Origin: Bacillota bacterium | GTDB taxonomy: Bacteria > Bacillota > Clostridia > UBA1381 > UMGS1253 | NCBI GenBank assembly: GCA_022706785.1 | Contig: JAKJBW010000014.1 | Location: 1-47,168 of the forward strand | DNA length: 47,168 nt | Reading direction: 5' to 3' | Shown: positions 17,112 to 25,506 of the stretch, piece by piece | Layout of the letters: each line of letters opens with the position of its first letter | Position numbering within the stretch: the stretch's first letter is position 1 | The notes under the pieces: generated by a model | Seen by the model: the letters and a program-made list of their open reading frames with translations, nothing else | Databases searched by the model: none | What the model was told of the DNA's origin: nothing | Made by a program: the position numbers and the translations under genes

Positions 17112-18248
17112 CTAAGAAAGGCGGTTTTTAAAATCCTGATATCCAAAGCTGCGGATCAGATTTACCTGTCCCCGCCTGTCAATGGTTGCAATCGACGGCA
17201 GGTTTATGCCGTTGAAGGTATTGTTTTTGACCATGGTGTAGTGTGCCATATCGCAAAATACCAGCCTGTCTCCCGCCTTCAGCGGTGCGTCGAACGAATA
17301 GTCGCCGATAATATCGCCGGCAAGGCAGGTTGGCCCGCCAAGGCGGTATGTATACGGTTTTTCATTTGCCGCCGCCCCGTCAATGATACGCGGCCGGTAA
17401 GGCATTTCAAGCACGTCGGGCATATGGCATGCCGCGGAGGTGTCTAAAATCGCAATATTTATCTTATTTTTCACGATCTCAAGCACAGTACAAACCAAAA
17501 AGCCTGTGTCCAGCGCAACCGCCTCGCCCGGTTCAAGGTAAACTTGCAGATTGTATTTTTCCTGCATACGGCATATGCAGGCGATAAGCGTTGCTATATC
17601 GTAGTCGGAGCGGGTGATGTGATGCCCGCCGCCAAAATTTAACCATTCCATTTGTGAAAGATAAGGGCCAAAGCCGCTTTCCACCGCTTCGAGGGTAGCG
17701 GCGAGCGCGTCGGCGTTCTGTTCGCACAGCGTGTGGAAATGCAGGCCGCTGATGCCGTCTAACAGTTCGGATCTAAAGTTTTCTTTTGTGGCGCCCAGCC
17801 GTGAAAAATCGGAGCATGGGTCATAGATGGCATGATCCTGCGTGGAAAGCTCCGGATTGATGCGGATGCCGCACGTCCGGCCTGCCGCCATAGCTTTGCC
17901 TTTAAACTTTTCCCATTGCGCGAACGAATTGAAAACAATATGGTCGCAAATGGCTAAAATCTCGTCAAATTCACTTTCTTGATAAGCAGGGGAAAAAATG
18001 TGGGTTTCACCGCCCATTTCCTCATAGCCCAGCCGCGCCTCAAAAAGGCCGCTGGCCGCCGTGCCGCTTAAATACTGCCCGATCAAGGGGTAGAGCGAAA
18101 ACATGGAAAACGCCTTTTGCGCAAGCAGTATCCGGCAGCCTGTTCGGTCCGCGACAGACTTTAATATTTCTAAATTTTTCACAAGCAGCCGTTCGTCCAC
18201 CACATAGCAGGGCGTTGGCAGAGCTTTGAAATCATCCAAACCTTTCAT
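17112..18248 (-). CDS. nspC: Carboxynorspermidine/carboxyspermidine decarboxylase
   Basis: A PLP-dependent alanine-racemase-fold decarboxylase. It converts carboxyspermidine to spermidine, the last step of the aspartate-semialdehyde route. From ATG 18248 it has 378 residues and begins MKGLDDFKALPTPCYVVDER, matching the family start. The PLP lysine is in LLAQKAFSMFS; GLHFHTLCEQNADAL and WLNFGGGHHITRSDYD are family signatures, and TSAACHMPDVLEMPYRP carries the active-site Cys region. The spacing of GGGAGGA to this ATG is short. GTG 18281 or TTG 18320 would add up to 24 residues, so the start is uncertain. It is the last gene of the polyamine operon and is separated from CASDH by a 333-base spacer that holds a repeat element. 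Confidence 0.93.
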   Translation of the reverse strand: MKGLDDFKALPTPCYVVDERLLVKNLEILKSVADRTGCRILLAQKAFSMFSLYPLIGQYLSGTAASGLFEARLGYEEMGGETHIFSPAYQESEFDEILAICDHIVFNSFAQWEKFKGKAMAAGRTCGIRINPELSTQDHAIYDPCSDFSRLGATKENFRSELLDGISGLHFHTLCEQNADALAATLEAVESGFGPYLSQMEWLNFGGGHHITRSDYDIATLIACICRMQEKYNLQVYLEPGEAVALDTGFLVCTVLEIVKNKINIAILDTSAACHMPDVLEMPYRPRIIDGAAANEKPYTYRLGGPTCLAGDIIGDYSFDAPLKAGDRLVFCDMAHYTMVKNNTFNGINLPSIATIDRRGQVNLIRSFGYQDFKNRLS

Positions 18249-18314
18249 TCCTCCCAGGGCGTATTTGAAAAATCCCACGCACCCGCCTTTGCGGTAATTT
18301 TTCCGTGATTCTTC

Positions 18315-18362
18315 CGCCAAAAATTGTTCACCAGAAACAAATTATGCTAAAAATTTTTGGCG
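18315..18362 (-). repeat. Inverted repeat before nspC
   Basis: CGCCAAAAATT at 18315-18325 and AATTTTTGGCG at 18352-18362 are perfect 11-bp inverted arms around a 26-base loop. In the nspC mRNA the loop contains a GGTGAA that could serve the alternative TTG start at 18320. It may be a translational control hairpin or an insertion remnant. Confidence 0.5.
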
Positions 18363-18406
18363 AAATCTCGCAAAAAAAATTCCTCACAAACTCGTGCACG
18401 GTGATT

Positions 18407-18570
18407 TATAGTCATATCACTCTAAAACAGTCCAATCTTTGCAGCCTTTTTTCCGCCTGCCGCTCCCTTTTTTCAATTAAATAACAACGGTTATTCGCTT
18501 TCAAAAAGGAAACAACAGACGAAAAAAATTCTTGCAAATCTTCGGACCCTTTTAAAGTGATATGACTATA
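18407..18570 (-). repeat. Inverted-repeat element, copy B (about 164 bp)
   Basis: It is bounded by 21-base arms reading TATAGTC at each outer end and AAAA at the inner end, complementary with one exception. On the operon strand the exception is a T-G pair, so RNA can keep pairing. Internal blocks GAAGATTTG, AGAATTTTTT, GGAAAAAAGG and GACTGTTTT are shared with copy A at 35411-35570, though the arms differ. It fills the CASDH-nspC gap in a cotranscribed operon. No ORF lies inside. It could be a MITE or a structured RNA element. Confidence 0.8.
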
Positions 18571-18581
18571 TCAAACACGCC

Positions 18582-19781
18582 CTAGTCTACCAAAACAGGC
18601 GAAAAGCTCTCCTGCCATGGCAGTCCCCATTTATTCAGCGCATCCATAAACGGGTCGGGGTCAAATTCTTCAACATTGTATACACCGGGGCGGCACCACT
18701 TGCCTGTCATCAGCATCATGGCGCCTATCATGGCGGGCACGCCGGTGGTGTAGGAGATCGCCTGCGAACCTACCTCTTTATAGCATTCCTGGTGGTCGCA
18801 GATGTTGTACAAATAATAATTTTTGTTTTTGCCGTCCTTTACGCCCTGAAAAATGCAGCCGATATTGGTTTTGCCCACAGTGCGCGGACCGAGCGAGGCG
18901 GGGTCGGGCAGCACCGCTTTTAAAAACTGGAGCGGAACAATTTTTTTGCCCTCAAATTCAATAGGCTCAATTGAAGTCATGCCCACATTCTGCAAGCAGC
19001 GCAGATGGGTAAGATAGCTTTGCCCAAAGGTCATGAAAAAGCGGATGCGCTTTATCCCTTTTATATTTTGGGCAAGCGACTCCAGCTCCTCATGGTGGAG
19101 CAGATACATATCCCGTTTGCCGATGCCTTCAAAATCGTATTCGCGCTTGATTTGCATGGGCGCAGTTTCCACCCACACGCCGTTTTCCCAATAGCTGCCG
19201 TTTGCCGTAACCTCGCGGATGTTGATTTCGGGATTGAAATTGGTCGCGAACGGATAGCCGTGGTCGCCGCCGTTGGCGTCTAAGATATCGATAAAATTGA
19301 TTTTGTCAAAGTGATGCTTTTGCGCATACGCCGAAAACACGCCGGTCACGCCCGGGTCAAAGCCGCTGCCCAAAAGCGCGGTGATGCCGGCGTCCTCAAA
19401 ACGCTTGCGGTATGCCCACTGCCATTTGTATTCAAACTTCGCCGTGTCGGGCGGCTCGTAGTTTGCGGTGTCCATATAGTTGGTTTTGGTCGCCAGGCAT
19501 GCGTCCATGATGGTAAGATCCTGATACGGCAGCGCAAGGTTCATCACAATATCCGGCTTGAAACGGTTTATCAGCGCGATAAGCTCGGCTGTGTTGTCCG
19601 CATCCACCTGAGCGGTCTGCACTTTTGTTTTGCCGCCGTCAAGCGCCGCTTTGAGCGCGTCACACTTGCTTTTTGTGCGGCTTGCAATGCATATTTCCTC
19701 AAATACCTCAGAATTCTGACAGCACTTGTGCGCCGCCACGCCGGCAACGCCGCCCGCGCCGATTATCAAAGCTTTTCCCAC
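18582..19781 (-). CDS. Carboxynorspermidine/carboxyspermidine dehydrogenase (saccharopine dehydrogenase family)
   Basis: A 399-residue NAD(P)H-dependent enzyme that condenses putrescine (or diaminopropane) with aspartate semialdehyde to give carboxy(nor)spermidine. The Rossmann motif VGKALIIGAGGVAGVAAHKC is at the very start. LYS1/saccharopine dehydrogenase features follow: LALPYQDLTIMDACLATKT, then GSGFDPGVTGVF, and a C-terminal substrate domain with YNICDHQECYKEVGSQAISY. The GTG at 19781 is preferred because GGAGGAATGCATT precedes it and the protein then starts at the Rossmann strand. The frame is open to 19823. It is placed between speB and nspC, which supports the polyamine rather than the lysine role. 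Confidence 0.93.
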   Translation of the reverse strand: MGKALIIGAGGVAGVAAHKCCQNSEVFEEICIASRTKSKCDALKAALDGGKTKVQTAQVDADNTAELIALINRFKPDIVMNLALPYQDLTIMDACLATKTNYMDTANYEPPDTAKFEYKWQWAYRKRFEDAGITALLGSGFDPGVTGVFSAYAQKHHFDKINFIDILDANGGDHGYPFATNFNPEINIREVTANGSYWENGVWVETAPMQIKREYDFEGIGKRDMYLLHHEELESLAQNIKGIKRIRFFMTFGQSYLTHLRCLQNVGMTSIEPIEFEGKKIVPLQFLKAVLPDPASLGPRTVGKTNIGCIFQGVKDGKNKNYYLYNICDHQECYKEVGSQAISYTTGVPAMIGAMMLMTGKWCRPGVYNVEEFDPDPFMDALNKWGLPWQESFSPVLVD

Positions 19782-19837
19782 AATGCATTCCTCCTGTTGG
19801 CCTGCCATACATGATATAGTCAAATCTGTCTTAAAAT

Positions 19838-20686
19838 CTATGAAAGCATAATCAAAAGCTCACGCAGGACCTTGCACGCCACCGCGGTGGATACCCCGCT
19901 GTGGTCGTAGGCGGGCGAAAGCTCGCTCATGTCGCAGCCTACAATGTTTAGCCCCTTTAAAGACAGCATGGCGCTTAAAAGCTGCAAAAAGCTTACGCCG
20001 CCCGCCTCCGGCGTACCGGTGCCCGGAAAAATCGACGGGTCTAGCACATCCAGATCCAATGTAAAATAAACAGGCTTGCCGGTAAGTGCGGCTGCCGTCT
20101 TTTCAAGACCGGTAAAATCAAACTTCTGGGTGGACACATGCCCTGCGCCCCAGTCAAATTCAGGTCTGTCGCCCGAACGTATGCCGAATTGCCATATCCT
20201 GCCGTCGCCCACCAGCTCCCATGCCCGCCTGAGCACTGTCGCATGTGACAGTGAGGCTCCCAGGTAATCGTCCCGCAGGTCCGCGTGCGCGTCAAAATGC
20301 ACAATGTGCAGGTCAGGATATTTCCTCACTGCGGCGCGCAGCGCGCCTAGCGTTACCAAATGCTCTCCGCCTATCATGACAGGCAGCTTGCCGTCGGTTA
20401 AAATCAGCGTGCAAAATTGCTCAATCTGCCCAAGGGCGGCAGTGGTATCACCAAAGCACAGCTCCAGATCACCGCCGTCAAACACGGCGGCATCGCATAA
20501 ATCCGCGTCCTGATAAGGGCTGTAGGTTTCAAGGCCGCCGGATTCTGCGCGCATGGCGCTGCTTGCAAACCGCGCGCCGGGGCGGTTGGAGGTGGTAGAA
20601 TCAAACGGCGCGCCGAAAATAACGGTTTTGGCCTCACTGTAGTCCTTGTCACACCCCAGAAAAGTGTATACATGTTTATTCAACAT
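19838..20686 (-). CDS. speB: Agmatinase
   Basis: A 282-residue binuclear manganese ureohydrolase that splits agmatine into putrescine and urea. Metal ligands are in GGEHLVT, HFDAHADLRDDY and LDLDVLDPS. PGTGTPEAGGVSF and the SELSPAYDHSG loop are typical of agmatinase. The ATG at 20686 overlaps the speE end by 11 bases, so translation is coupled. In the operon it supplies putrescine from the product of the arginine decarboxylase two genes upstream. Confidence 0.94.
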   Translation of the reverse strand: MLNKHVYTFLGCDKDYSEAKTVIFGAPFDSTTSNRPGARFASSAMRAESGGLETYSPYQDADLCDAAVFDGGDLELCFGDTTAALGQIEQFCTLILTDGKLPVMIGGEHLVTLGALRAAVRKYPDLHIVHFDAHADLRDDYLGASLSHATVLRRAWELVGDGRIWQFGIRSGDRPEFDWGAGHVSTQKFDFTGLEKTAAALTGKPVYFTLDLDVLDPSIFPGTGTPEAGGVSFLQLLSAMLSLKGLNIVGCDMSELSPAYDHSGVSTAVACKVLRELLIMLS

Positions 20687-21527
20687 CTTCCAATAACTCC
20701 TCTACATAATTGGGCAGGCAAAACGCCCCGGTATGCAGCCTGGTGTTGTAGTATCTGGTTGCCAGTCCCAGCGCGTTCCACTTTTTCGCGTCAAAATCCT
20801 TTTCGGGATGATATTTTTTTGAGGCAAAGCCAAACAGCCAATGCCCCGAAGGGTAGGTGGGGATATGCGCCTGATACACGCGACTGATGGGGAAAGACTC
20901 CACAATGCGCTTGTGCGCGCGCTGCATAGCCACGGCATCCACGCTGTAAAACGGGCTTTCATGCTGGTTGACCATAATGCCATCATTTTTCAGCGCCTTG
21001 AAGCAATTGCCGTAAAATTCTTTGGTAAACAACCCCTCGCCGGGGCCGAACGGGTCGGTAGAGTCCACGATGATCAAATCGTATTCATCCTCGCAGTGGC
21101 GGACAAATTTGAGGCCGTCCTGATAGTGGATGGTCACGCGCTTATCGTCAAACCGGCAGGCGGTTTGCTGTAGATACTCCTTGCACACCGTCACTACCAT
21201 TTCGTCTATCTCCACAAGGTCGATATGCTGAACGCTGTCGTAGCGCGTCAGCTCACGCACCACGCCGCCGTCGCCCGCGCCGATTACCAAAATGCGCCTT
21301 GGCGAAGGATGCACCGCCATGGGAACGTGGACGATCATCTCATGATAGATGAACTCATCCTTTTCGGTTAGCATCATATAGCCGTCCAGCGTTAAAAACC
21401 GCCCGAATTCCTTGGACTCAAACACGTCTATCCGCTGAAACGCACTGCGGCCGGAATAAAGCTGCCGGTCAACCTTGATTGAGAAATCCACATTAGGTGT
21501 ATGTTTTTCGGTAAACCACAACTGCAT
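20676..21527 (-). CDS. speE: Spermidine synthase
   Basis: A 283-residue aminopropyltransferase that transfers the aminopropyl group of decarboxylated S-adenosylmethionine to putrescine. Motifs: MQLWFTEKHTP at the start, LTLDGYMMLTEKDEFIYHEM, the SAM-site motif ILVIGAGDGGVVRELTRYD, and VDSTDPFGPGEGLF with the catalytic Asp. YQAHIPTYPSGHWLFGFAS is the usual putrescine-site C-terminal block. It starts 4 bases after the speA stop, as part of the tight polyamine operon. The partner SpeD is the first gene of the operon. Confidence 0.95.
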   Translation of the reverse strand: MQLWFTEKHTPNVDFSIKVDRQLYSGRSAFQRIDVFESKEFGRFLTLDGYMMLTEKDEFIYHEMIVHVPMAVHPSPRRILVIGAGDGGVVRELTRYDSVQHIDLVEIDEMVVTVCKEYLQQTACRFDDKRVTIHYQDGLKFVRHCEDEYDLIIVDSTDPFGPGEGLFTKEFYGNCFKALKNDGIMVNQHESPFYSVDAVAMQRAHKRIVESFPISRVYQAHIPTYPSGHWLFGFASKKYHPEKDFDAKKWNALGLATRYYNTRLHTGAFCLPNYVEELLEDVE

Positions 21528-21531
21528 AGGC

Positions 21532-22986
21532 TCATACTCCTTTTAAAACGTTGATATGGGTAAACGCCATGTCCTGCGGGCCGGTCAGCGAACAGCCCTT
21601 TTCCTTGGCATAGCGGATGTAGTCTAAAATTTCGGCTGTGATCCGCTCGCCCGGCGCTAAGATAGGAATGCCCGGCGGATAGCACATCACAAATTCACTG
21701 CATACGCGTCCGCAGCTTTTCTCAAGCAGGAGCGACTCCTTTTGCGCGTAAAATGCCTGCTGGGGCGCCACCACCACCAAGGGTGTGATATATTCATGGC
21801 GCAGCATACCCGATTTATCCTTTTTAAAGCGGCGGCGGATTTCGGAAAGCGCACCCACCAGACGCTCAATGTCCTGCGGGCGGTCGCCTACAGAAATGTA
21901 GGCAAGAATATTGCCGATATCGCCAAACTCCGCCTGAATATCGTAATCATCGCGCAGGATGTCGTACACCTCAATGCCGGCAAGGCCAAGCTCGAAAGTA
22001 TTCACAGACAGCTTGGTGCCGTCAAAGTCATAGACACTGTCGCCATCTGTCAGCTCGCGTCCGAAGGCATAATAATCGCCTATCTGATTGATCTCTTCTC
22101 TGGCATAATCGGCCATCTGCAGGACGCGGCGAAAGGTGTCCGCCCCGTTTAGAGCCAGATTCTTTCTTGAAATATCCAGGCTTGAAAGCAGCAAATACGA
22201 GCCGCTTGTGGTCTGGGTCAGATTAATGATCTGGCGGACATAATCGGCGCTGACGCCGTCCCCTGTCAGAAGCAGGGAGCTTTGCGTGAGTGAGCCGCCC
22301 GATTTGTGCATGCTCACGGCCGACATATCCGCACCGACCGCCATGGCTGATGCGGGCAGATTTTCGCCAAAATAAAGGTGCGTGCCGTGCGCCTCGTCGA
22401 CCAGCGCCAGCATACCGTGCCTGTGCGCCATATCGGTGATGGTTTTCAAATCGGAGCATATGCCATAGTAGGTAGGATTATTCACCAAAACCGCCTTGGC
22501 GTCGGGGTTTTGCCGGATCGCCTGCGCCACTGCCGAAACAGGCATGCCAAGCGCAATGCCAAGCCGCTGATTCAGCTGCGGATTGACGTAGACAGGCGTA
22601 GCGCCGCACAATACCAAAGCGTTGATGACACTGCGGTGCACGTTTCGCGGCAGAATAATTTTGTCGCCGGCCTTACATGCCGCAAGCACCATGCTCTGTA
22701 CAGCGGAGGTTGTGCCGTTCACCATAAAAAAAGCGTGGCGCGCACCGAAGGCCTCGGCCGCAAGCTGCTCTGCCTCCTTGATGACCGACACAGGATGGCA
22801 CAAATTGTCCAGCGGCTTCATGGAATTCACATCAACCGCCATGCATTGCTGTCCTAAAAACCGTGTCAGCTGAGGGTTGCCGTTTCCGCGTTTGTGCCCG
22901 GGCACATCAAACGGCACGATGCGCATATTTTTAAAGCGGCTCAGCGCCTCAAAGATGGGCGCTGCGTCCTGCGAAAGCTTAGCCAT
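21532..22986 (-). CDS. speA: Arginine decarboxylase (aminotransferase-fold Orn/Lys/Arg decarboxylase)
   Basis: A 484-residue fold-I PLP decarboxylase without the N-terminal wing domain, as in Bacillus SpeA. The start ATG 22986 (MAKLSQDAAPIFEAL) has AGGAAGG upstream. FDVPGHKRGNG and VNGTTSAVQSM are family signatures. The PLP lysine is Lys228 in SMHKSGGSLTQ, preceded by the cofactor Asp in LVDEAHGTH. The family also includes lysine and ornithine decarboxylases; arginine is chosen because agmatinase is in the same operon. It starts one base past the speD stop. Confidence 0.92.
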   Translation of the reverse strand: MAKLSQDAAPIFEALSRFKNMRIVPFDVPGHKRGNGNPQLTRFLGQQCMAVDVNSMKPLDNLCHPVSVIKEAEQLAAEAFGARHAFFMVNGTTSAVQSMVLAACKAGDKIILPRNVHRSVINALVLCGATPVYVNPQLNQRLGIALGMPVSAVAQAIRQNPDAKAVLVNNPTYYGICSDLKTITDMAHRHGMLALVDEAHGTHLYFGENLPASAMAVGADMSAVSMHKSGGSLTQSSLLLTGDGVSADYVRQIINLTQTTSGSYLLLSSLDISRKNLALNGADTFRRVLQMADYAREEINQIGDYYAFGRELTDGDSVYDFDGTKLSVNTFELGLAGIEVYDILRDDYDIQAEFGDIGNILAYISVGDRPQDIERLVGALSEIRRRFKKDKSGMLRHEYITPLVVVAPQQAFYAQKESLLLEKSCGRVCSEFVMCYPPGIPILAPGERITAEILDYIRYAKEKGCSLTGPQDMAFTHINVLKGV

Positions 22987-22987
22987 A

Positions 22988-23806
22988 TTACGCTTTTCCT
23001 TCCTGAGAACTATAATATACGTTGCTTCCGCTGAAGATCTCAATCATTTCACGACGCAGATTATTGGCTATCTGGAGCCTTGTTTTGGGCGGCAGCTCGT
23101 AGATATCGGTATTGAACAAGTAGTTTTGCAGGTCAATTTCCTTCAAAAGCATTTTGGTATGGAACAGATTGGACTGGTAGACGTTGATATCAATCGCGTC
23201 ATAGCGGTTGAGCGTTTTATTGTCAATATAGTCCTGAATGGAGGTGATCTCGTGATCCATAAACAGCTTTTTTCCGCTCACGTCACGCGTGAAGCCTCTG
23301 ACGCGATAATCCATGGTAATAATGTCGGAATCAAAGCTGCCGATGAGAAAATCAAGCGTGCGCAGCGGCGTGATCTCACCGCATGTGGCGACGTCAATAT
23401 CCACTCTGAAGGTAGCGATAGAGGTGTCTGGGTGGTACTCCGGATAGGTATGTACCGTGACATGGCTTTTATCAAGGTGCGCTACGATGGTATCGGGGCA
23501 CAGGGAAACTGTTTCACAGGCGCCCTCACGGCTTGCCGCGCGCATTTTCTCCTCGGCAATTAAGAGGGTAACGCTTGCCCCTTGCGGTTCATAGTCCTGG
23601 CTCGATACGCTTAAAACATGGGCGCCGATCATTTCCGTCACGCGGCAAAGGATACTGGTGAGTCGGTCGGAATTGTACTGCTCATCAATATAGGCGATAT
23701 AGTCGCGCTGTTCCCTTTCGCTTTTTGCGTAGCACACATCATAGATATTGAAGCTAAGCGACTTTGTGAGATTATTAAAACCATACAGTTTTAATTTGTT
23801 TTCCAC
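22988..23806 (-). CDS. speD: S-adenosylmethionine decarboxylase proenzyme
   Basis: A pyruvoyl-dependent enzyme of the larger E. coli-like SpeD class that provides the aminopropyl donor for SpeE. From GTG 23806 ([20 protein letters not shown]) it has 272 residues, close to the E. coli length. AAGGAG lies about 11 bases before that GTG. The frame extends upstream to 23863 without a ribosome site. Self-cleavage should occur at Ser114 in [26 protein letters not shown] and [16 protein letters not shown] are strong family blocks. It is the first gene of the six-gene polyamine operon and follows a leader of about 520 nt. Confidence 0.95.
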   Translation of the reverse strand: MENKLKLYGFNNLTKSLSFNIYDVCYAKSEREQRDYIAYIDEQYNSDRLTSILCRVTEMIGAHVLSVSSQDYEPQGASVTLLIAEEKMRAASREGACETVSLCPDTIVAHLDKSHVTVHTYPEYHPDTSIATFRVDIDVATCGEITPLRTLDFLIGSFDSDIITMDYRVRGFTRDVSGKKLFMDHEITSIQDYIDNKTLNRYDAIDINVYQSNLFHTKMLLKEIDLQNYLFNTDIYELPPKTRLQIANNLRREMIEIFSGSNVYYSSQEGKA

Positions 23807-24162
23807 GCCTTCCCCAACTCCTTCGGTATCACACATTAATAGACGGAAATAAATCCCCGCCAAGTGATAGTTTGCCCATAAAAATTAAAAACAACCCAAG
23901 TAAAAAAATGACGTTTACCGCCACAGATTTCACTTGAGTTTCATTTCTACAAATATGTTTTATTTATTACTTGAATTTACATTCACTTTTATTTATTCAA
24001 AATGTAGATTAGAGTCTATATAGCAAGAATACTTTTACTACTCTTATTGATTGATCCACAAGTGTGATATGCGGCTATGTACACAGCACAAAATAACCCG
24101 ATTTCATAGTACGTGAGCGTATCGCTCAATCAATAAAGCAACGAAAGTTGCCAAACCGGCGT
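23807..24162 (-). other. Proximal part of the long speD leader
   Basis: No gene supported. It is AT-rich at 23881-24060. A GCAAC-TTTC-GTTGC hairpin followed by TTTATT (about 24132-24147, minus strand) could be a weak terminator or attenuator between the promoter at 24339 and speD. A TATATAG sequence near 24018 might be a second -10, but has no good -35. Confidence 0.35.
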
Positions 24163-24333
24163 TTGCCGCGGCTGTGCGCACAGCCGAAAAAGCATGCCGA
24201 CAAAAAAATGGCCGGTGAGCTTTGCTACGGTGTTTAATGTAGTCCGCACACAGCCTGCGCCGCACATACACGGCTCTGCAAGGCGTCTGCAAACATCACC
24301 CAAGACTCTAACACACCTACATCCGTTCAGCCG
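24163..24333 (-). ncRNA. Candidate structured leader or small RNA upstream of speD
   Basis: The first 170 or so bases of the predicted speD transcript can form a rod-like structure. GCGGCTG near the 5' end can pair with CAGCCGC near 24165-24175; GGTG can pair with CACC inside; and GCCTTGC/GCGCAGGC forms a central hairpin. A second perfect palindrome, GGCTGTGCGCACAGCC (24170-24185), offers an alternative fold. Short ORFs here (62 and 68 codons) lack ribosome sites and look random. It could be a polyamine-sensing leader, an attenuator, or an independent RNA such as a 6S-like rod; I cannot match it to a named family. Confidence 0.35.
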
Positions 24334-24338
24334 CACTT

Positions 24339-24367
24339 ATTATACACGATAATTCTACAAAATGCAA
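24339..24367 (-). promoter_or_regulatory. Sigma-A promoter of the polyamine operon
   Basis: On the minus strand TTGCAT (24362-24367), a 17-base spacer, and TATAAT (24339-24344). Transcription should start near 24332, about 526 nt before the speD start. Confidence 0.65.
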
Positions 24368-24461
24368 TAAGTAAAATGTAAAATTTAAGTGATTTACACC
24401 AAACAAAAATCCGGCCTGCCGGCGCCTGCCTGCAGCCGTCTGCCTGTAATGCCCAGCCATG

Positions 24462-25250
24462 CTATTCTCCGGCTCCGGCCTTAACCTTTTTTGCCGCAGA
24501 CTTCTTTTTAATATACATCATATTGGATTTATTTCTCTGCACCCGTTTTGTGTCGAATTTATTTAAGGATTTTATAAACAAAGTGAGTTTGGAAAAGCCG
24601 TAGTTGCGCACATCAAATTCCGGGAACCTTTTTGTCAGGATATCGCCGACCCGGCTCAAGGCGCTCCAGCCGTCCTCGTCGGAGGTGTCGTGCGCTATGG
24701 AAACGATCGCTTTGACAACCTCATCCTTTGGGGTTACAGGCATTTCAATTGAAGGCGGTTCGGCGGCGCAGGCCTCGGCGGTAACCGACGGCGCGGCCTG
24801 ATTCAGGCAGTCGCTTTTTGCCAATATGTCTAAGTACTTGAACTGATTACAGGCAACGACAAAGGGATTCGGCGTTTTTTTCTCCCCCATCCCTATCACA
24901 TACATCCCGGATTCGCGCAGCCTGGAGGCTAGTCTTGTAAAATCGCTGTCGCTGGATACAATACAAAAGCCTTCTACCTTGCCGGCATATAAAATATCCA
25001 TCGCATCAATAATGATGGCTGAATCCGTTGAGTTTTTCCCTGATGTATAGCCATATTGCTGGATGGGCGTGATAGAATTGCCCAGCAAAATATTCTTCCA
25101 TGCCGCCAGCTCGGGCTTTGTCCAATCCCCGTAAATGCGTTTATAGGTCACGGTTCCGTCGGTGGATAACTCGTCAAAAATATATTTTACATACTTGTCG
25201 GAAACATTCTCTGCGTCTATTAATACGGCAAAACGCTTATCATCGTTCAT
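24462..25250 (-). CDS. NYN (LabA/PIN-like) domain protein with OST-HTH domain
   Basis: A 262-residue protein. Residues about 5-140 form a NYN nuclease-type domain: RFAVLIDAENVSDKYVKYIF with the first acidic pair, then STDSAIIIDAMDILYAGKVE, then FCIVSSDSDFTRLASRLRES carrying the SDSDF acidic motif. After a low-complexity linker (about 165-185), residues 190-250 look like an OST-HTH/LOTUS RNA-binding domain (GWSALSRVGDILTKRFPEFD, then YGFSKLTLFIKSLNKF). This pairing is widespread in bacteria and suggests an RNA-processing nuclease, but the substrate is unknown. The start ATG 25250 has GAGGGGTG. A basic tail (KKKSAAKKVKAGAGE) ends the protein. Confidence 0.88.
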   Translation of the reverse strand: MNDDKRFAVLIDAENVSDKYVKYIFDELSTDGTVTYKRIYGDWTKPELAAWKNILLGNSITPIQQYGYTSGKNSTDSAIIIDAMDILYAGKVEGFCIVSSDSDFTRLASRLRESGMYVIGMGEKKTPNPFVVACNQFKYLDILAKSDCLNQAAPSVTAEACAAEPPSIEMPVTPKDEVVKAIVSIAHDTSDEDGWSALSRVGDILTKRFPEFDVRNYGFSKLTLFIKSLNKFDTKRVQRNKSNMMYIKKKSAAKKVKAGAGE

Positions 25251-25420
25251 AGAAACACCCCTCTTGCCTTGTATTTTTAATACTAGTATATCATATGGCA
25301 CAGCTTGCAGTAAACCTATTGAGTAAATTTAGAAAATCAATGCTGCCTGAAGCATAATTTTTTGCGTCCATTTTTTGCGTCCTGATACCGCCTGTCTTGT
25401 AATTTTCGGGAAAATGGACA

Positions 25421-25450
25421 CGCATTATGTAACATACTGCCGCATATAAT
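25421..25450 (+). promoter_or_regulatory. Possible sigma-E-like promoter for the small-protein operon
   Basis: CATATAAT at 25443-25450 with CGCATTAT 14 bases upstream. The -10 matches the sigma-E form and is nearly the same as the one before spoIID; the -35 match is only partial. A GCATTGA-CATA-TCAATGC hairpin lies just before the ribosome site (25472-25489). Confidence 0.4.
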
Positions 25451-25506
25451 GGAAGAGCAAAGATAGATTCGGCATTGACATATCAATGCGCAAGGGAGGC
25501 AGTCTG

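Noticed and set aside
19815..19836. A single arm-like sequence, TATAGTCAAATC...TTAAAA, between speB and CASDH
   Set aside because: It resembles the arms of the 18407/35411 element family but has no partner arm or internal blocks. It may be a remnant or chance; too little to call a third copy.
24104..24336. Short minus-strand ORFs of 62 and 68 codons in the speD leader
   Set aside because: No ribosome sites, odd Cys/Arg-rich composition, and they overlap a foldable RNA. They look like random open frames.
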